The notes beneath the pieces are model-generated. The model did not search any database. It saw only the letters and a program-made list of their open reading frames with translations, and had not been told where the DNA came from. DNA of 64,000 bases from Embleya scabrispora DSM 41855 (GTDB lineage Bacteria; Actinomycetota; Actinomycetes; Streptomycetales; Streptomycetaceae), in assembly GCF_000372745.1 (NCBI RefSeq), contig NZ_KB889689.1, positions 1 to 64,000 of the forward strand. Reading direction: 5' to 3'. The position numbers and the translations under genes are program-made. This document shows, one piece after another, positions 33,351 through 41,990 of this stretch (position 1 is the stretch's first letter; every line of letters starts with the position of its first letter).

Positions 33351-33666
33351 TCCCGTGGCCGGCGGCCCCTACGGGGCGACGGTCCTTCCGATCGGGAAGG
33401 CCACGGTGCACCACCCCAGGCGGACGCCCCATGTCCGCCGATCAGGACCCTGCCCGACGCGACCTCGTCGCGCGGCCTCGCACGGTCCGGCACATCGGCC
33501 GCCGCTCTTCGGCAGGCGCCCGACCGTTGCGCACTATCTCGACGCGAGTGACCCGAGTCACCACGTCGGTTCTTTTTCAGCTAGTCCGGCTCGTTCTTGC
33601 GACTCCTTGTGCGGCGTCATGCCGCGGAGACGTCCTCGATACGCGCCGCATCGAGGAAGGTTCTCC
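33351..33666 (+). other. Leader region of the DEAD-box helicase
   Basis: About 316 bp with no convincing gene. It includes a small hairpin (CCTTCC/GGAAGG near 33383-33399) and an AT-richer tract around 33565-33600 that may hold the promoter. The final GAGGAAGG is the helicase ribosome site. Confidence 0.45.
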
Positions 33667-35235
33667 ATGAATCGCACCCCCCGTTCCAACGACCGATACA
33701 GCCGCAGCGGCGGCACCTCCGGCGGCCGCAGTGGCGGTTACGGCGGCGGCTCCGGTGGCGGCCGAGGCCGCGGCGGCGCCCCGTCGGGCAACCGTCGCAA
33801 GCCGATGACCGCGGGTCCCGTGGCCGAGTTCGCGCTGCCGGTCAGCACCACGCCGTCGCTGCCCGCGGTGGGCTCGTTCGCCGAGCTGGACATGCCCAAG
33901 CCGCTGCTGTCCGCGCTCACCCGTCAGGGTGTCACCGAGCCGTTCCCGATCCAGGCGGCCACGCTGCCCAACGCGCTGGTCGGCCGGGACGTGCTCGGTC
34001 GCGGTCGGACCGGCTCGGGCAAGACGCTCGCGTTCGGCCTCGCGCTGCTCGCCCGGATCGCCGGTCGTCGGGCCGAGAGCAAGCAGCCGCTCGCCCTGGT
34101 CCTGGTGCCCACCCGCGAACTCGCGCAGCAGGTCACCGACGCGCTGATGCCGTACGCCAACTCGGTCCAGCTGCGGATGACCACGGTCGTCGGCGGCATG
34201 TCGATCGGCCGTCAGGCCAGCTCGCTGCGCAACGGCGCCGAGGTCGTGGTGGCCACTCCGGGCCGACTCAAGGACCTGATCGACCGCGGCGACGCGCGGC
34301 TGGACGCGGTCGGCATCACGGTGCTCGACGAGGCCGACCAGATGGCCGACATGGGCTTCATGCCGCAGGTCACCGCGCTGCTCGACCAGGTGCAGCCGGA
34401 CGGCCAGCGGATGTTGTTCTCGGCCACGCTCGACCGCAACGTCGACCGCCTGGTCAAGCGCTTCCTGTCCGACCCGGTCGTGCACTCGGTCGACCCCTCG
34501 CAGGGCGCGGTCACCACGATGGAGCACCACGTGCTGCACGTGACCGAGGCCGACAAGCACACCGCCGCGACGCACATCGCGGCGCGTGAGGGCCGGGTGA
34601 TCATGTTCATGGACACCAAGCACGCGGTGGACCGGCTCACCCGCCAGATGTTGCAGAGCGGCGTCCGCGCCGCGGCGCTGCACGGCGGCAAGTCGCAGCC
34701 GCAACGCACCCGCACCCTGGAGCAGTTCAAGAGCGGGCACGTCACCGCGCTGATCGCGACCAACGTCGCGGCGCGCGGGATCCACGTGGACGGCCTGGAC
34801 CTGGTCGTCAACATCGACCCGCCGACCGACCACAAGGACTACCTGCACCGCGGCGGTCGTACCGCGCGCGCCGGCGAGTCGGGCAGCGTCGTGACGCTGG
34901 TCACGCCGAACCAGCGCCGGGAGATGGCCCGCCTGATGATGATCGCCGGCATCGAGGCGTCGACCATCCAGGTCCGCTCGGGCGACGAGGAGCTCACCCG
35001 GGTCACCGGCGCGCAGGTGCCCTCCGGCATCCCGGTCGTGATCTCCTCGCCGGTCTCCGAGACCCCGCGTCGCGGTGGCTCGGCCGGTGGCCGCGGTCGC
35101 GGTCGCCGTCCCGGCCAGGGTGGCGGCAGTGGTACCGGACGTCGTCCGTCCACCGCAGCCGGTGCCTCCTCGGCCCGTACCGGTGGATCCACCGCCGGTG
35201 GGGCCGCCCCGCGCCGGCGTACCGCCGCCGCGTAG
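33667..35235 (+). CDS. DEAD-box ATP-dependent RNA helicase
   Basis: 522 residues. A Gly/Arg/Ser-rich N-terminal tail (1-45) precedes the two RecA domains: Q-motif FPIQAATLP, Walker A GRTGSGKT (113-120), PTRELAQQ, TPGRL, VLDEADQM (about 219-226), SAT, then ATNVAARGIHVDGL and HRGGRTARAG. The C-terminal tail is RGG-like and basic, fitting RNA binding. Located directly after cspA in the same orientation, it likely unwinds structured mRNA or rRNA in the cold. It has its own leader and terminator. Confidence 0.96.
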   Translation: MNRTPRSNDRYSRSGGTSGGRSGGYGGGSGGGRGRGGAPSGNRRKPMTAGPVAEFALPVSTTPSLPAVGSFAELDMPKPLLSALTRQGVTEPFPIQAATLPNALVGRDVLGRGRTGSGKTLAFGLALLARIAGRRAESKQPLALVLVPTRELAQQVTDALMPYANSVQLRMTTVVGGMSIGRQASSLRNGAEVVVATPGRLKDLIDRGDARLDAVGITVLDEADQMADMGFMPQVTALLDQVQPDGQRMLFSATLDRNVDRLVKRFLSDPVVHSVDPSQGAVTTMEHHVLHVTEADKHTAATHIAAREGRVIMFMDTKHAVDRLTRQMLQSGVRAAALHGGKSQPQRTRTLEQFKSGHVTALIATNVAARGIHVDGLDLVVNIDPPTDHKDYLHRGGRTARAGESGSVVTLVTPNQRREMARLMMIAGIEASTIQVRSGDEELTRVTGAQVPSGIPVVISSPVSETPRRGGSAGGRGRGRRPGQGGGSGTGRRPSTAAGASSARTGGSTAGGAAPRRRTAAA

Positions 35236-35286
35236 TCGTCATCCGCCGGTCGGCCGGCGGGAACGCTCGCGAGCGATCGCCGACTT

Positions 35287-35326
35287 CGAGGCCGCGTCCG
35301 GGGTTTCCTTCCCGGGCGCGGCCTCG
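35287..35326 (+). terminator. Terminator after the helicase gene
   Basis: 16-bp arms (35287-35302 and 35311-35326) with a single G-U pair and an 8-nt loop GTTTCCTT, 51 bp past the stop codon. Confidence 0.8.
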
Positions 35327-35392
35327 CGTCGTGCCGGGGTGCTCGGTTGCGGCGAAGCGGTGTCGACACCGTCACATCGCGCGCGGGCATGG

Positions 35393-35417
35393 GGAATTGA
35401 TCCGCATTGTTACTGTT
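35393..35417 (+). promoter_or_regulatory. Possible sigma-R-like promoter of the L,D-transpeptidase
   Basis: GGAAT (35393-35397) and GTT (35415-35417) are separated by 17 bp; the sigma-R consensus is GGAAT-N18-GTT. The site lies about 40 bp before the transpeptidase start. L,D-transpeptidases are known in the sigma-R regulon of S. coelicolor, but the spacing is one base short, so this is tentative. Confidence 0.4.
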
Positions 35418-35455
35418 GAAGGATTCCCGATCGTCCAAGTTCGTGAGGTCAGCAC

Positions 35456-36694
35456 GTGCGAAAGCCCCTGATATCCGGCTCCCGCAAGGGACTTCGTGTG
35501 GTTGCGCTGCCGTTGGTGGCGGCTGCCGTACTGCTCGCCGGCTGCGGCTCGGGAGGGACCGACAAGGCGGCGACATCGGATGCGGCGCAGGCGAAGCCGG
35601 GCTCGGGCGAGAGTGAGGCGAAGGACACATCGGCGCGGGTGAGCGTGGATCCGGTGGACGGCGCCCAAGGGGTCGCGCCGGGCAAGCCGGTCACGGTGAC
35701 CGCGGACTCCGGGACGTTGGCCTCGGTGCGGGTCGTGGACGCGCAGAACCGGGCGATCGAGGGCACGGTGGCGCCGGACGGCCGCACCTGGACCTCGACC
35801 ACGCGGACCGTGCCGGGCGCGGCCTACACGGTGACCGCCACGACGCGGGGCAAGAAGGGCGTGGAGACCTCCGCCACGAGCAGGTTCGGCACGCTCCGGG
35901 CCGACGTCGTGAACAAGGTCACGCTGCGGCCGGCCAACGGCGGCACGTTCGGTGTCGGTCAGCCGGTGTCGGTCATGTTCGACTACCCGGTCAAGGACAA
36001 GGCCGAGGTCGAGCGCAACCTCAAGGTCACCACGACCACGAACGTCGAGGGCTCGTGGGGCTGGACCAAGGACCAGTCCGGCAAGGACCGGGTCGACTGG
36101 CGGCCGCGCGAGTTCTGGCCGAGCGGTACGAAGATCACCCTGAACGCGAACCTGGCAGGCGTGGCCAGTGCTCCTGGCGCGTACTTCACCCGCGACTACG
36201 AGAGCACCTTCACGGTCGGCACGAACCGGGTCGTCGAGGTGGACGTGCCCAAGCACCGGCTGACCGTGATCGAGGACGGCGTTGCGGTCAAGACGATCAA
36301 GATGTCGGCCGGTTCGAGCGAGTTCCCCACTCGCGGTGGCACGCACGTGATCCTGAACAAGAACGCCAAGGAAACGCTCGACTCGACCACGGTCGGCCTC
36401 GGGGACAGCTACAAGCTCCCGGACGTCCCGTGGGTGGTGCACTTCACCTCCTCCGGAACCTTCTTCCACTCGGCCGCGTGGAACACCGCCAACATCGGCG
36501 TCGCCAACACCAGCCACGGCTGCGTCGGGATGACCGTCGCGGACGCCGAGTGGTTCTACAACCGGGTCCAGGTCGGCGACCCCGTCGTGGTCAAGGGCTC
36601 GGCCAACACCGAGGCCACCGCGCCCGGCAACGGCTTCGGCAACTGGCAGTTGAGCTACGACCAGTGGAAGGCCAAGAGCGCCCTGGCGAGCTGA
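35456..36694 (+). CDS. L,D-transpeptidase lipoprotein with Ig-like domains
   Basis: 412 residues. Signal peptide and lipobox LLAGC (Cys30) anchor it outside the membrane. Two Ig-like/BIG domains cover about 55-230 (TVTADSGTLASVRVVD; TLRPANGGTFGVGQPVSVMFDYPV). The YkuD catalytic domain (about 240-380) has HFTSSGTFFHSA and the active Cys356 in TSHGCVGM. It makes 3-3 cross-links in peptidoglycan, as the mycobacterial LdtMt2 family does. GTG 35456 with GAGGT upstream. Confidence 0.95.
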   Translation: MRKPLISGSRKGLRVVALPLVAAAVLLAGCGSGGTDKAATSDAAQAKPGSGESEAKDTSARVSVDPVDGAQGVAPGKPVTVTADSGTLASVRVVDAQNRAIEGTVAPDGRTWTSTTRTVPGAAYTVTATTRGKKGVETSATSRFGTLRADVVNKVTLRPANGGTFGVGQPVSVMFDYPVKDKAEVERNLKVTTTTNVEGSWGWTKDQSGKDRVDWRPREFWPSGTKITLNANLAGVASAPGAYFTRDYESTFTVGTNRVVEVDVPKHRLTVIEDGVAVKTIKMSAGSSEFPTRGGTHVILNKNAKETLDSTTVGLGDSYKLPDVPWVVHFTSSGTFFHSAAWNTANIGVANTSHGCVGMTVADAEWFYNRVQVGDPVVVKGSANTEATAPGNGFGNWQLSYDQWKAKSALAS

Positions 36695-36901
36695 GCCTCG
36701 CCCGCCGGCTCGGTCCCGAACGCCGGGCCGCCCCTGAACCGATCACCACGCGCCGGCGTCTCGTCGGGTGGAGCTTCGGCCGACCGGGCCGGATCGTTCC
36801 GACGGTCGCCGCGGTGATGCGTCATCGCCGTGGATTTCGGGTGATCGTATTGTTCGGGGCGGGAGTTCGGGCGGGTGTCCCGGCTCCTACGGGGGTGTGG
36901 T

Positions 36902-38416
36902 GTGCGGGTGGCGGCGTTGGAGGAACCCGTCGAGGTGGGCGGCTATCGCCTGCTGCGGCAGCTCGGCTCCGGCGGGATGGGGCGGGTGTACCTCGGCCGC
37001 TCCGTGCGCGGGAGCTTCGTCGCGGTCAAGGTGATTCGGCCCGAGCTCGCCGACGACGCGGAGTTCCGGGTGCGGTTCCGGCGTGAGGTCGAGGCGGGCC
37101 GGCGGGTGACCGGGCCGTGGACCGCGGCGGTGCTCGACGCCGATCCGGAGGCGGCCCGGCCGTGGCTGGTCACCCGGTTCGTCGCCGGACCGTCGCTGCA
37201 CGAGACGGTCCGTACGCACGGGCCGCTGTCCGAGGAGACGGTACGGGCCCTGGGCGCCGGGCTCGCCGCCGCGCTGGCGACCGTGCACGAGGCCGGGCTG
37301 GTGCACCGCGACCTCAAGCCCTCCAACGTGTTGCTCACCCTGGACGGCCCGCGGGTGATCGACTTCGGCATCGCCCGGGCCGCCGACGCCACCGCGCTGA
37401 CCACCACCGGCGTATCCGTCGGGTCGCCCGCGTTCATGTCGCCGGAGCAGGCCAACGGCCTGGAGGTCGGCCCGGCCGGGGACGTGTTCTCGCTGGGCTC
37501 GGTGCTCGTGCACGCCGCGACCGGGGTCGGACCGTTCGGCGAGGGCAACGACCAGGCACACATGTACCGGGTGATCGGCCACGAGCCGAACCTGTCCCGG
37601 GTGCCCTACTCGATGCACCTGGTGATCGAGGCGTGTCTGCAAAAGGACCCGGACCTGCGTCCGACCCCGCAGCAGATCGTCGCGGCGCTCGCTCCCGAGG
37701 CGAATCCGCACGTGTTGTTCGGGCCCGGCTGGCTGCCCGGCGGCGTGGTGGAGACGATGGCCCGGCGGGCGGTGGACCTGCTGGAGATCGAGACCGAACC
37801 GGCACCGGCCGACGACCTCGCGCCGACCCGGATCGCGGGCGCGGAGCCCACGCGCGTGGCGCAGGAGACCCGGCTCGCCCCCGAGCAGGCGGATGCCGCG
37901 GTCGCGCCGCCGACCGGGAGCCGGCGCGGACTGTGGTGGAAGTACCCGCTGATCCTCCTGTTCGGCGCGGGCGTCGCGGCCGGCGCGCTGTACGCGACCG
38001 TGGGGTTGGGGAAGAAGGGCAAGCCGGCAGCGAAGGACCGGCCGAACCCGTCGGTTTCGTCGCCGGCGCAACTGCCGGTCGAGTTCGCGCACAAGTGGGA
38101 GGGCTTGTTCCCGATGCCCACGGATCTCCGGATGCCCCTCAAGGTCGCGGTCACGCTGAGCAAGGGCCAGGTCGGCGACCTGGTGGGCCGGGTCACCTAT
38201 ACGAACCCATATGGCAACGTGCTGTGTGAGACGCCGATGAGTCTGAAGGAGTACACCAGGGGCCGGATCGTGCTGGGCGGCGGTATCCGACCGGACAGCT
38301 CCGGCTTCTGCGCCCGCAACGACGCGATCCTGTCGATCGTGGCCGACGGCACCCTCGAATTCGCCTCGACCGACACCCTGAACCACACCTTCGCCACGAC
38401 GCTGCGCGGGGTGTGA
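36902..38416 (+). CDS. Transmembrane Ser/Thr protein kinase (Hanks type)
   Basis: 504 residues. The kinase domain (about 10-270) is canonical: GSGGMGRVYLG, VAVKVI lysine, HRDLKPSNVLL, DFGIA and SPAFMSPEQ. A juxtamembrane acidic/proline region leads to one TM (YPLILLFGAGVAAGALYATV, about 355-375) and an extracellular domain of about 130 residues without PASTA repeats, containing two cysteines that could pair. GTG 36902 is chosen for its GGGGG at good distance; GTG 36875 would add nine residues. Confidence 0.92.
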   Translation: MRVAALEEPVEVGGYRLLRQLGSGGMGRVYLGRSVRGSFVAVKVIRPELADDAEFRVRFRREVEAGRRVTGPWTAAVLDADPEAARPWLVTRFVAGPSLHETVRTHGPLSEETVRALGAGLAAALATVHEAGLVHRDLKPSNVLLTLDGPRVIDFGIARAADATALTTTGVSVGSPAFMSPEQANGLEVGPAGDVFSLGSVLVHAATGVGPFGEGNDQAHMYRVIGHEPNLSRVPYSMHLVIEACLQKDPDLRPTPQQIVAALAPEANPHVLFGPGWLPGGVVETMARRAVDLLEIETEPAPADDLAPTRIAGAEPTRVAQETRLAPEQADAAVAPPTGSRRGLWWKYPLILLFGAGVAAGALYATVGLGKKGKPAAKDRPNPSVSSPAQLPVEFAHKWEGLFPMPTDLRMPLKVAVTLSKGQVGDLVGRVTYTNPYGNVLCETPMSLKEYTRGRIVLGGGIRPDSSGFCARNDAILSIVADGTLEFASTDTLNHTFATTLRGV

Positions 38417-38498
38417 GCGCGACACCGGTGCGTTCGGGCCTGTTCCCGTGGAGCCACCGCGAACACGGACCCGCAGCGCCGTCACCGGGCCCTGAGGC

Positions 38499-38574
38499 GT
38501 GGCTTCAATCCCCCGCCGAGCAGCACGACGCACGGCACCGAACGCCGCGGAGCCCGACGGGGGATTGAAGCCAC
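38499..38574. repeat. 17-bp perfect inverted repeat with 42-nt centre
   Basis: GTGGCTTCAATCCCCCG (38499-38515) and its exact complement CGGGGGATTGAAGCCAC (38558-38574) flank 42 bp. It lies between convergent genes, ends 4 bp before the MarR-like stop, and could be a long-loop bidirectional terminator. The arm sequence resembles the TTCAATCCCC/GGGGATTGAA ends of many CRISPR repeats, but only one pair exists and no cas genes are near. Confidence 0.6.
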
Positions 38575-38577
38575 ACC

Positions 38578-39045
38578 CTAGGCCGGGGTGTCGCCGGTGT
38601 TTCGGATCATGCGCTGGAGCACCTTCAGCGTGGTGACGTAGTCGGCGTCGTCGATGCCCTGGTGGATGCGGGCCCGGATGGCCGGGGCGTGCTGCTTGAG
38701 ATCGGCACGAGCCTGTTCGCCCGACTCGGTGATCCACAGGCGTCCCTCGGCGTCGTCGGTGAGCCAACCGCGCTCCAGCAGGACTTCCGCCTCTGCCTTC
38801 AGGTCGTCTTCCGGCCTGAGGTAAGAGCTCATGGCCTGCCGGAGTTCGGGGATGGTCATGCCGTGGCCGTCGGGTGAGAGGTCGTTCTTCGACAGGTTGC
38901 GCAGCAACCAGAACCCGGGCTGGGTGAAGCCGAGTTCGGCTTGCCGGGCTCGGGTGAAGGAGATGAGGGCCTCGTAGGCCACCCCGGTCCAGTACGCGGC
39001 CGGCTGGGTGGCGAGTTCGGCGTCGGAGGTGTGCTGAGTGGTCAT
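38578..39045 (-). CDS. MarR-like winged-helix regulator
   Basis: 155 residues. The layout is MarR-like: N-terminal helix TGVAYEALISFTRARQAELGFTQPGFWLLRNLS, then a winged helix with TIPELRQAMSSYLRPEDDLKAEAEVLLERGWLTDDAEGRLWITESGEQAR, and a C-terminal dimerisation helix. ATG 39045 follows AGGGGG. It is transcribed from a promoter with the long 19-bp spacer typical of MerR/SoxR control (39082-39112). Its targets may include itself or the divergent TerB gene; no ligand is indicated. Confidence 0.82.
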   Translation of the reverse strand: MTTQHTSDAELATQPAAYWTGVAYEALISFTRARQAELGFTQPGFWLLRNLSKNDLSPDGHGMTIPELRQAMSSYLRPEDDLKAEAEVLLERGWLTDDAEGRLWITESGEQARADLKQHAPAIRARIHQGIDDADYVTTLKVLQRMIRNTGDTPA

Positions 39046-39081
39046 GTGCGGTGCCCCCTGGGAATGATCGCTGGTGGAGGC

Positions 39082-39112
39082 ACTCTAGAAGTTCAAGTGA
39101 GCTTGAGGTCAA
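39082..39112 (-). promoter_or_regulatory. MerR/SoxR-type promoter with 19-bp spacer
   Basis: On the minus strand, -35 TTGACC (39112-39107) and -10 TAGAGT (39087-39082) are 19 bp apart. The spacer contains the dyad ACCTCAAG-CTCA-CTTGAACT (39109-39090). A dyad inside an over-long spacer is the hallmark of MerR-family control, and the left half matches the SoxR consensus half ACCTCAAG exactly. No MerR-family gene lies in this window. Confidence 0.65.
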
Positions 39113-39280
39113 CATCGATCTCGACGCCCCCTGTCGGCGGTTTCGGACACCCGTCGAGCGTCGGGCGGGCAGGGTTTGCCGAATGGATTCTGCAACCGCC
39201 GCGGGGGAGAGGTATCTTCTACGGGTCTGTAGATCAACGGCTCGAAGCGTGCCTGCGTGTGCGCGAGACAGGGGACTCCG

Positions 39281-39736
39281 ATGGCTCTGTGGGACAAGTT
39301 CAAGCAGTCGGCCCAGACGATGCAGGGGCAGTTGGAGGCGAAGAAGAACGAGTTGAAGAGCGGCGGCTTCCGGGACGCGAGCATGGCGATCTGCGCGCTG
39401 GTGGCCGCGGCCGACGGCTCCATCGACCCGGCCGAGCGGCAGCGGGTCACCGCGCTGATCACCACGAACGACGTGCTGCGCAACTTCGCCGCGAGCGACT
39501 TGGAGCAGCGCTTCGAGGCATACCTGGCCAAGCTCACCGCCGACTTCGAGTTGGGCAAGGTGTCCGTGCTCCAGGACATCGCCAAGGTCAAGAAGAAGCC
39601 GACCGAGGCGCGCGCGGTGATCCAGATCGGCATCGTCATCGGCGGTGCCGACGGCCACTTCGACAAGACCGAGCAGGCCGTCGTGCGGGACGCGTGCTTC
39701 GCGCTCGACCTCGCGCCGGTCGAGTTCGGCCTGTGA
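39281..39736 (+). CDS. TerB-family tellurite-resistance/stress protein
   Basis: 151 residues. Both TerB acidic metal-binding motifs are present: AAADGSIDPAERQ and GGADGHFDKTEQ, set in an all-helical domain. ATG 39281 follows AGGGGAC. TerB proteins bind calcium and belong to envelope/stress (TerD-associated) networks; resistance to tellurite itself is not implied. Divergent from the MarR-like gene. Confidence 0.92.
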   Translation: MALWDKFKQSAQTMQGQLEAKKNELKSGGFRDASMAICALVAAADGSIDPAERQRVTALITTNDVLRNFAASDLEQRFEAYLAKLTADFELGKVSVLQDIAKVKKKPTEARAVIQIGIVIGGADGHFDKTEQAVVRDACFALDLAPVEFGL

Positions 39737-39863
39737 TTTCGGTCGGGTTCGGCGGCGGGGCGTAACCACCCCGGCGGGCCGGCCAACCCTTTCGGGGGAC
39801 CGATTCCGCCCGACGGCCGATGTTCGTCGGGCGGAATCCCGGGGATGGTCGGACGTTGGAGAC

Positions 39864-40454
39864 ATGACCGACGCCCGCATCCGCTCCGGGCCGCGGCGGG
39901 CTCGCTGGTGGGGGCCGCTTGCGGTTGCCGCCGTCTTGGTGCTGCTCGCCGGCGGGTGGCCGCTGATCGGGTCGTGGATCGCCGGCGACAAGCGGATCAC
40001 GTCGGGCACCGTGTTTCGGGTCGGGCCGGACGAGCACCACCGTGCGTGGTTTCGGGTCGGCTCCGGGTGGACGTTGGACCGGGCGGCGACCACGCCTTCA
40101 CGAGTGTTCGTGTTGCGGCACGGCGACGTGGACCTGTCGATCGCGTACATCTCGCTGCCTCGGGCCGAGGACGCGGACGCGCTGTGGAGCGGGCTGCGCG
40201 AAACGGTCCGGGTCGGCGACCGGGACGCCCGACTCGGGCCACCGGGCCCGGTGACCGCCGACGCCGGGGCGCCGGGCATGGCCGGCACGCTGACCCGGGA
40301 CGGTGACACCGGGCGGGCGGTGATCTATCCGGGGCCCGAGGACGCGTTCGCGATCCGGCTGATCGCGCTCGCGCCGCCGGACACCACCGACCCGGAATGG
40401 TTGCCGGTGGGGGACGTGATGCGGTCGCTGACGTTCACCGAGGCGGCCGCGTGA
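39864..40454 (+). CDS. Membrane-anchored protein of unknown function
   Basis: 196 residues; ATG 39864 with GGAG. A basic N-terminus and one TM (WWGPLAVAAVLVLLAGGWPLIGSW, about 15-38) lead to an extracytoplasmic domain with alternating beta character. No family recognised. Its TGA overlaps the GTG of the following PrsW gene, so the two are translationally coupled and probably work together at the membrane. Confidence 0.75.
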   Translation: MTDARIRSGPRRARWWGPLAVAAVLVLLAGGWPLIGSWIAGDKRITSGTVFRVGPDEHHRAWFRVGSGWTLDRAATTPSRVFVLRHGDVDLSIAYISLPRAEDADALWSGLRETVRVGDRDARLGPPGPVTADAGAPGMAGTLTRDGDTGRAVIYPGPEDAFAIRLIALAPPDTTDPEWLPVGDVMRSLTFTEAAA

Positions 40455-41623
40455 GCGCTGACGGGGCCCGGCCGGCCGGCGAGCGCCTCGCACCGATCGC
40501 CGTGACGGTGGCAGTGCTCGCGTGCCTGTTCGGCCTCGGTGTGCTCGCTTACGCGTACCACGACCTGGTCCGGGTGTTCCCGGCGGCGGCCGCGCTCGCG
40601 GGCTTTCTGCTCCTGCTCACCCTCGGCGTCGGCTACCTGCTGCCCCGCCGGTTCCGACCGGTGGTCGCGCCCGCACACGTGACCTCACTGATGTGTGTCG
40701 GCTGGGGGATGACCGCCGCGACCGGCTGCGCGATCCCGGCCAACACCGGTCTCGGCGGGATCTGGGCGAAGACCCTGGGCGTCGACTTCGCCGACACATG
40801 GGGTGCCGCGTCGACCGCGCCGTTCAACGAGGAGACGCTCAAGCTGTGCGGCGTGTTGATACTCGCGCTGATCGCCTCACGCGCGATCCACGCGCCGATC
40901 GACGGCTGGGTGTACGGGGCCTTGGTCGGTCTGGGCTTCCAGGTGATGGAGAACCTGCTGTACGCGCTGAACACCATCCTGCTGGACGGCGCGACCGACC
41001 CCGGCGCGTCCGTGGACGCGTCGTTCGTGGCGCGCGCGGCGATCACCGGGTGGGGTTCGCACTGGGCGATGAGCGCGGTGGCCGGCACCGGCATCGGGTA
41101 TCTGGTCGCCCGCGACGGCCGACCACTCGGCCGACGGGTGGCGGTCGCGGTGGGCTGCTGGATGACGGCGATGGGGATGCACTGGTTCTTCGACGCACCG
41201 CTCCCGCCCGGGTGGCGCGGCACGGTACTGAAGGTCGCGGTGAACCTGGCGATCGCGTTGCTGGTGTACCGCACCGCGCGCCGGCACTACCTGGCCCGGT
41301 TCCGCGAGGTGGCCGCCGAGGAGGCGACGACCGGCGCGATCCGGCCGGAGGAGGCCGCGCTGCTGCCGCACCGATACGGTCGCCGCCAAGCCCGCGGCGG
41401 CTCGCGCCCGCGACCCGCGCGAGTGCTGATCGGGGAGATCGAGAACGCCCAACTCGCCCTCGTGGCCGCCCGAATCCCGCACGCGGACCCGCAATCCCGG
41501 ACCCTGGCCGAGGGGCTTCGGGAGGAGATCGCCACACTCCGCTCCCATCTGCGCGGCAGCCGGGCCGGGCCCCCGAGCCGGCCGACGGGAGAACCGGGAG
41601 GGCCGGGGGCGCGGAGGTTGTGA
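40451..41623 (+). CDS. PrsW-family intramembrane metalloprotease
   Basis: 390 residues with eight or nine hydrophobic helices and a charged C-terminal cytosolic tail. PrsW motifs are seen: FNEETLKLCG (EExxK-type), GLGFQVMENLLYAL, GWGSHWAMSAVAG and GMHWFFDA, providing Glu and His ligands for the active site. In Bacillus PrsW cleaves an anti-sigma factor; here the target is unknown, but the coupled single-TM protein upstream is a possible substrate or partner. Confidence 0.88.
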   Translation: MSADGARPAGERLAPIAVTVAVLACLFGLGVLAYAYHDLVRVFPAAAALAGFLLLLTLGVGYLLPRRFRPVVAPAHVTSLMCVGWGMTAATGCAIPANTGLGGIWAKTLGVDFADTWGAASTAPFNEETLKLCGVLILALIASRAIHAPIDGWVYGALVGLGFQVMENLLYALNTILLDGATDPGASVDASFVARAAITGWGSHWAMSAVAGTGIGYLVARDGRPLGRRVAVAVGCWMTAMGMHWFFDAPLPPGWRGTVLKVAVNLAIALLVYRTARRHYLARFREVAAEEATTGAIRPEEAALLPHRYGRRQARGGSRPRPARVLIGEIENAQLALVAARIPHADPQSRTLAEGLREEIATLRSHLRGSRAGPPSRPTGEPGGPGARRL

Positions 41624-41762
41624 ATGGTGCTCGCGGTTCTTGTGGTCTGCCGGCCGTACCGAGCTTCGTGTGCTCGTCCGCTTCGCGTCCGCAGGCCCGT
41701 GTACAGCAACTTTTGCAAGTTGGCGGTCATGGAGTTCTACTTGAGAGAACGAGAGGGGTCCG
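41624..41762. promoter_or_regulatory. AT-richer region with two dyads
   Basis: The dyads are CAACTT-TTGC-AAGTTG (41709-41724) and GTTCT-N7-AGAAC (41736-41752). They precede a small ORF with its own ribosome site. They look like operators, or promoter plus operator, for that ORF. The regulator is unknown. Confidence 0.45.
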
Positions 41763-41885
41763 ATGCGGATAGACGCGGAGGAGCGGTCGAGGTCAGGTCG
41801 CGCACCGCGCAATCAGGATCCACGAGAAGTGGATGGACCCCTCTCGACCGCCTCATCGCGCTTGTGCGGCAAGGCGGTTCGGTAA
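41763..41885 (+). CDS. Possible 40-residue protein
   Basis: ATG 41763 is preceded by AGGGG at 6 nt and by two dyads. The ORF (MRIDAEERSRSGRAPRNQDP...) is basic, hydrophilic and ends at TAA. Codon third positions are mixed and there is no domain, so it may be a leader or a remnant. It lies antisense-adjacent to the thioredoxin terminator. Confidence 0.3.
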   Translation: MRIDAEERSRSGRAPRNQDPREVDGPLSTASSRLCGKAVR

Positions 41886-41958
41886 CCCGGTTCGTCGACT
41901 CGGTTACCTGGAGCAGGCGACACGGAAGCCCGTCGGACCTCGGTCCGACGGGCTTCCG
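41881..41958 (-). terminator. Thioredoxin terminator (two hairpins)
   Basis: The main hairpin has perfect 17-bp arms 41923-41939 and 41942-41958 with a 2-nt loop, 33 bp beyond the thioredoxin stop. A second, weaker one (GGTAACC/GGTTACC, 41881-41908) follows. Confidence 0.85.
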
Positions 41959-41990
41959 GGCGTCTGCGGGCTCGCCCGGGGCGCAAGTGG

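Noticed and set aside
38499..38574. A CRISPR array
   Set aside because: Only one inverted pair, no regularly spaced direct repeats and no cas genes.
36887..40309. 1140-codon minus-strand frame
   Set aside because: It crosses the kinase, an inverted repeat, the MarR-like gene and TerB in the wrong frame; high-GC shadow.
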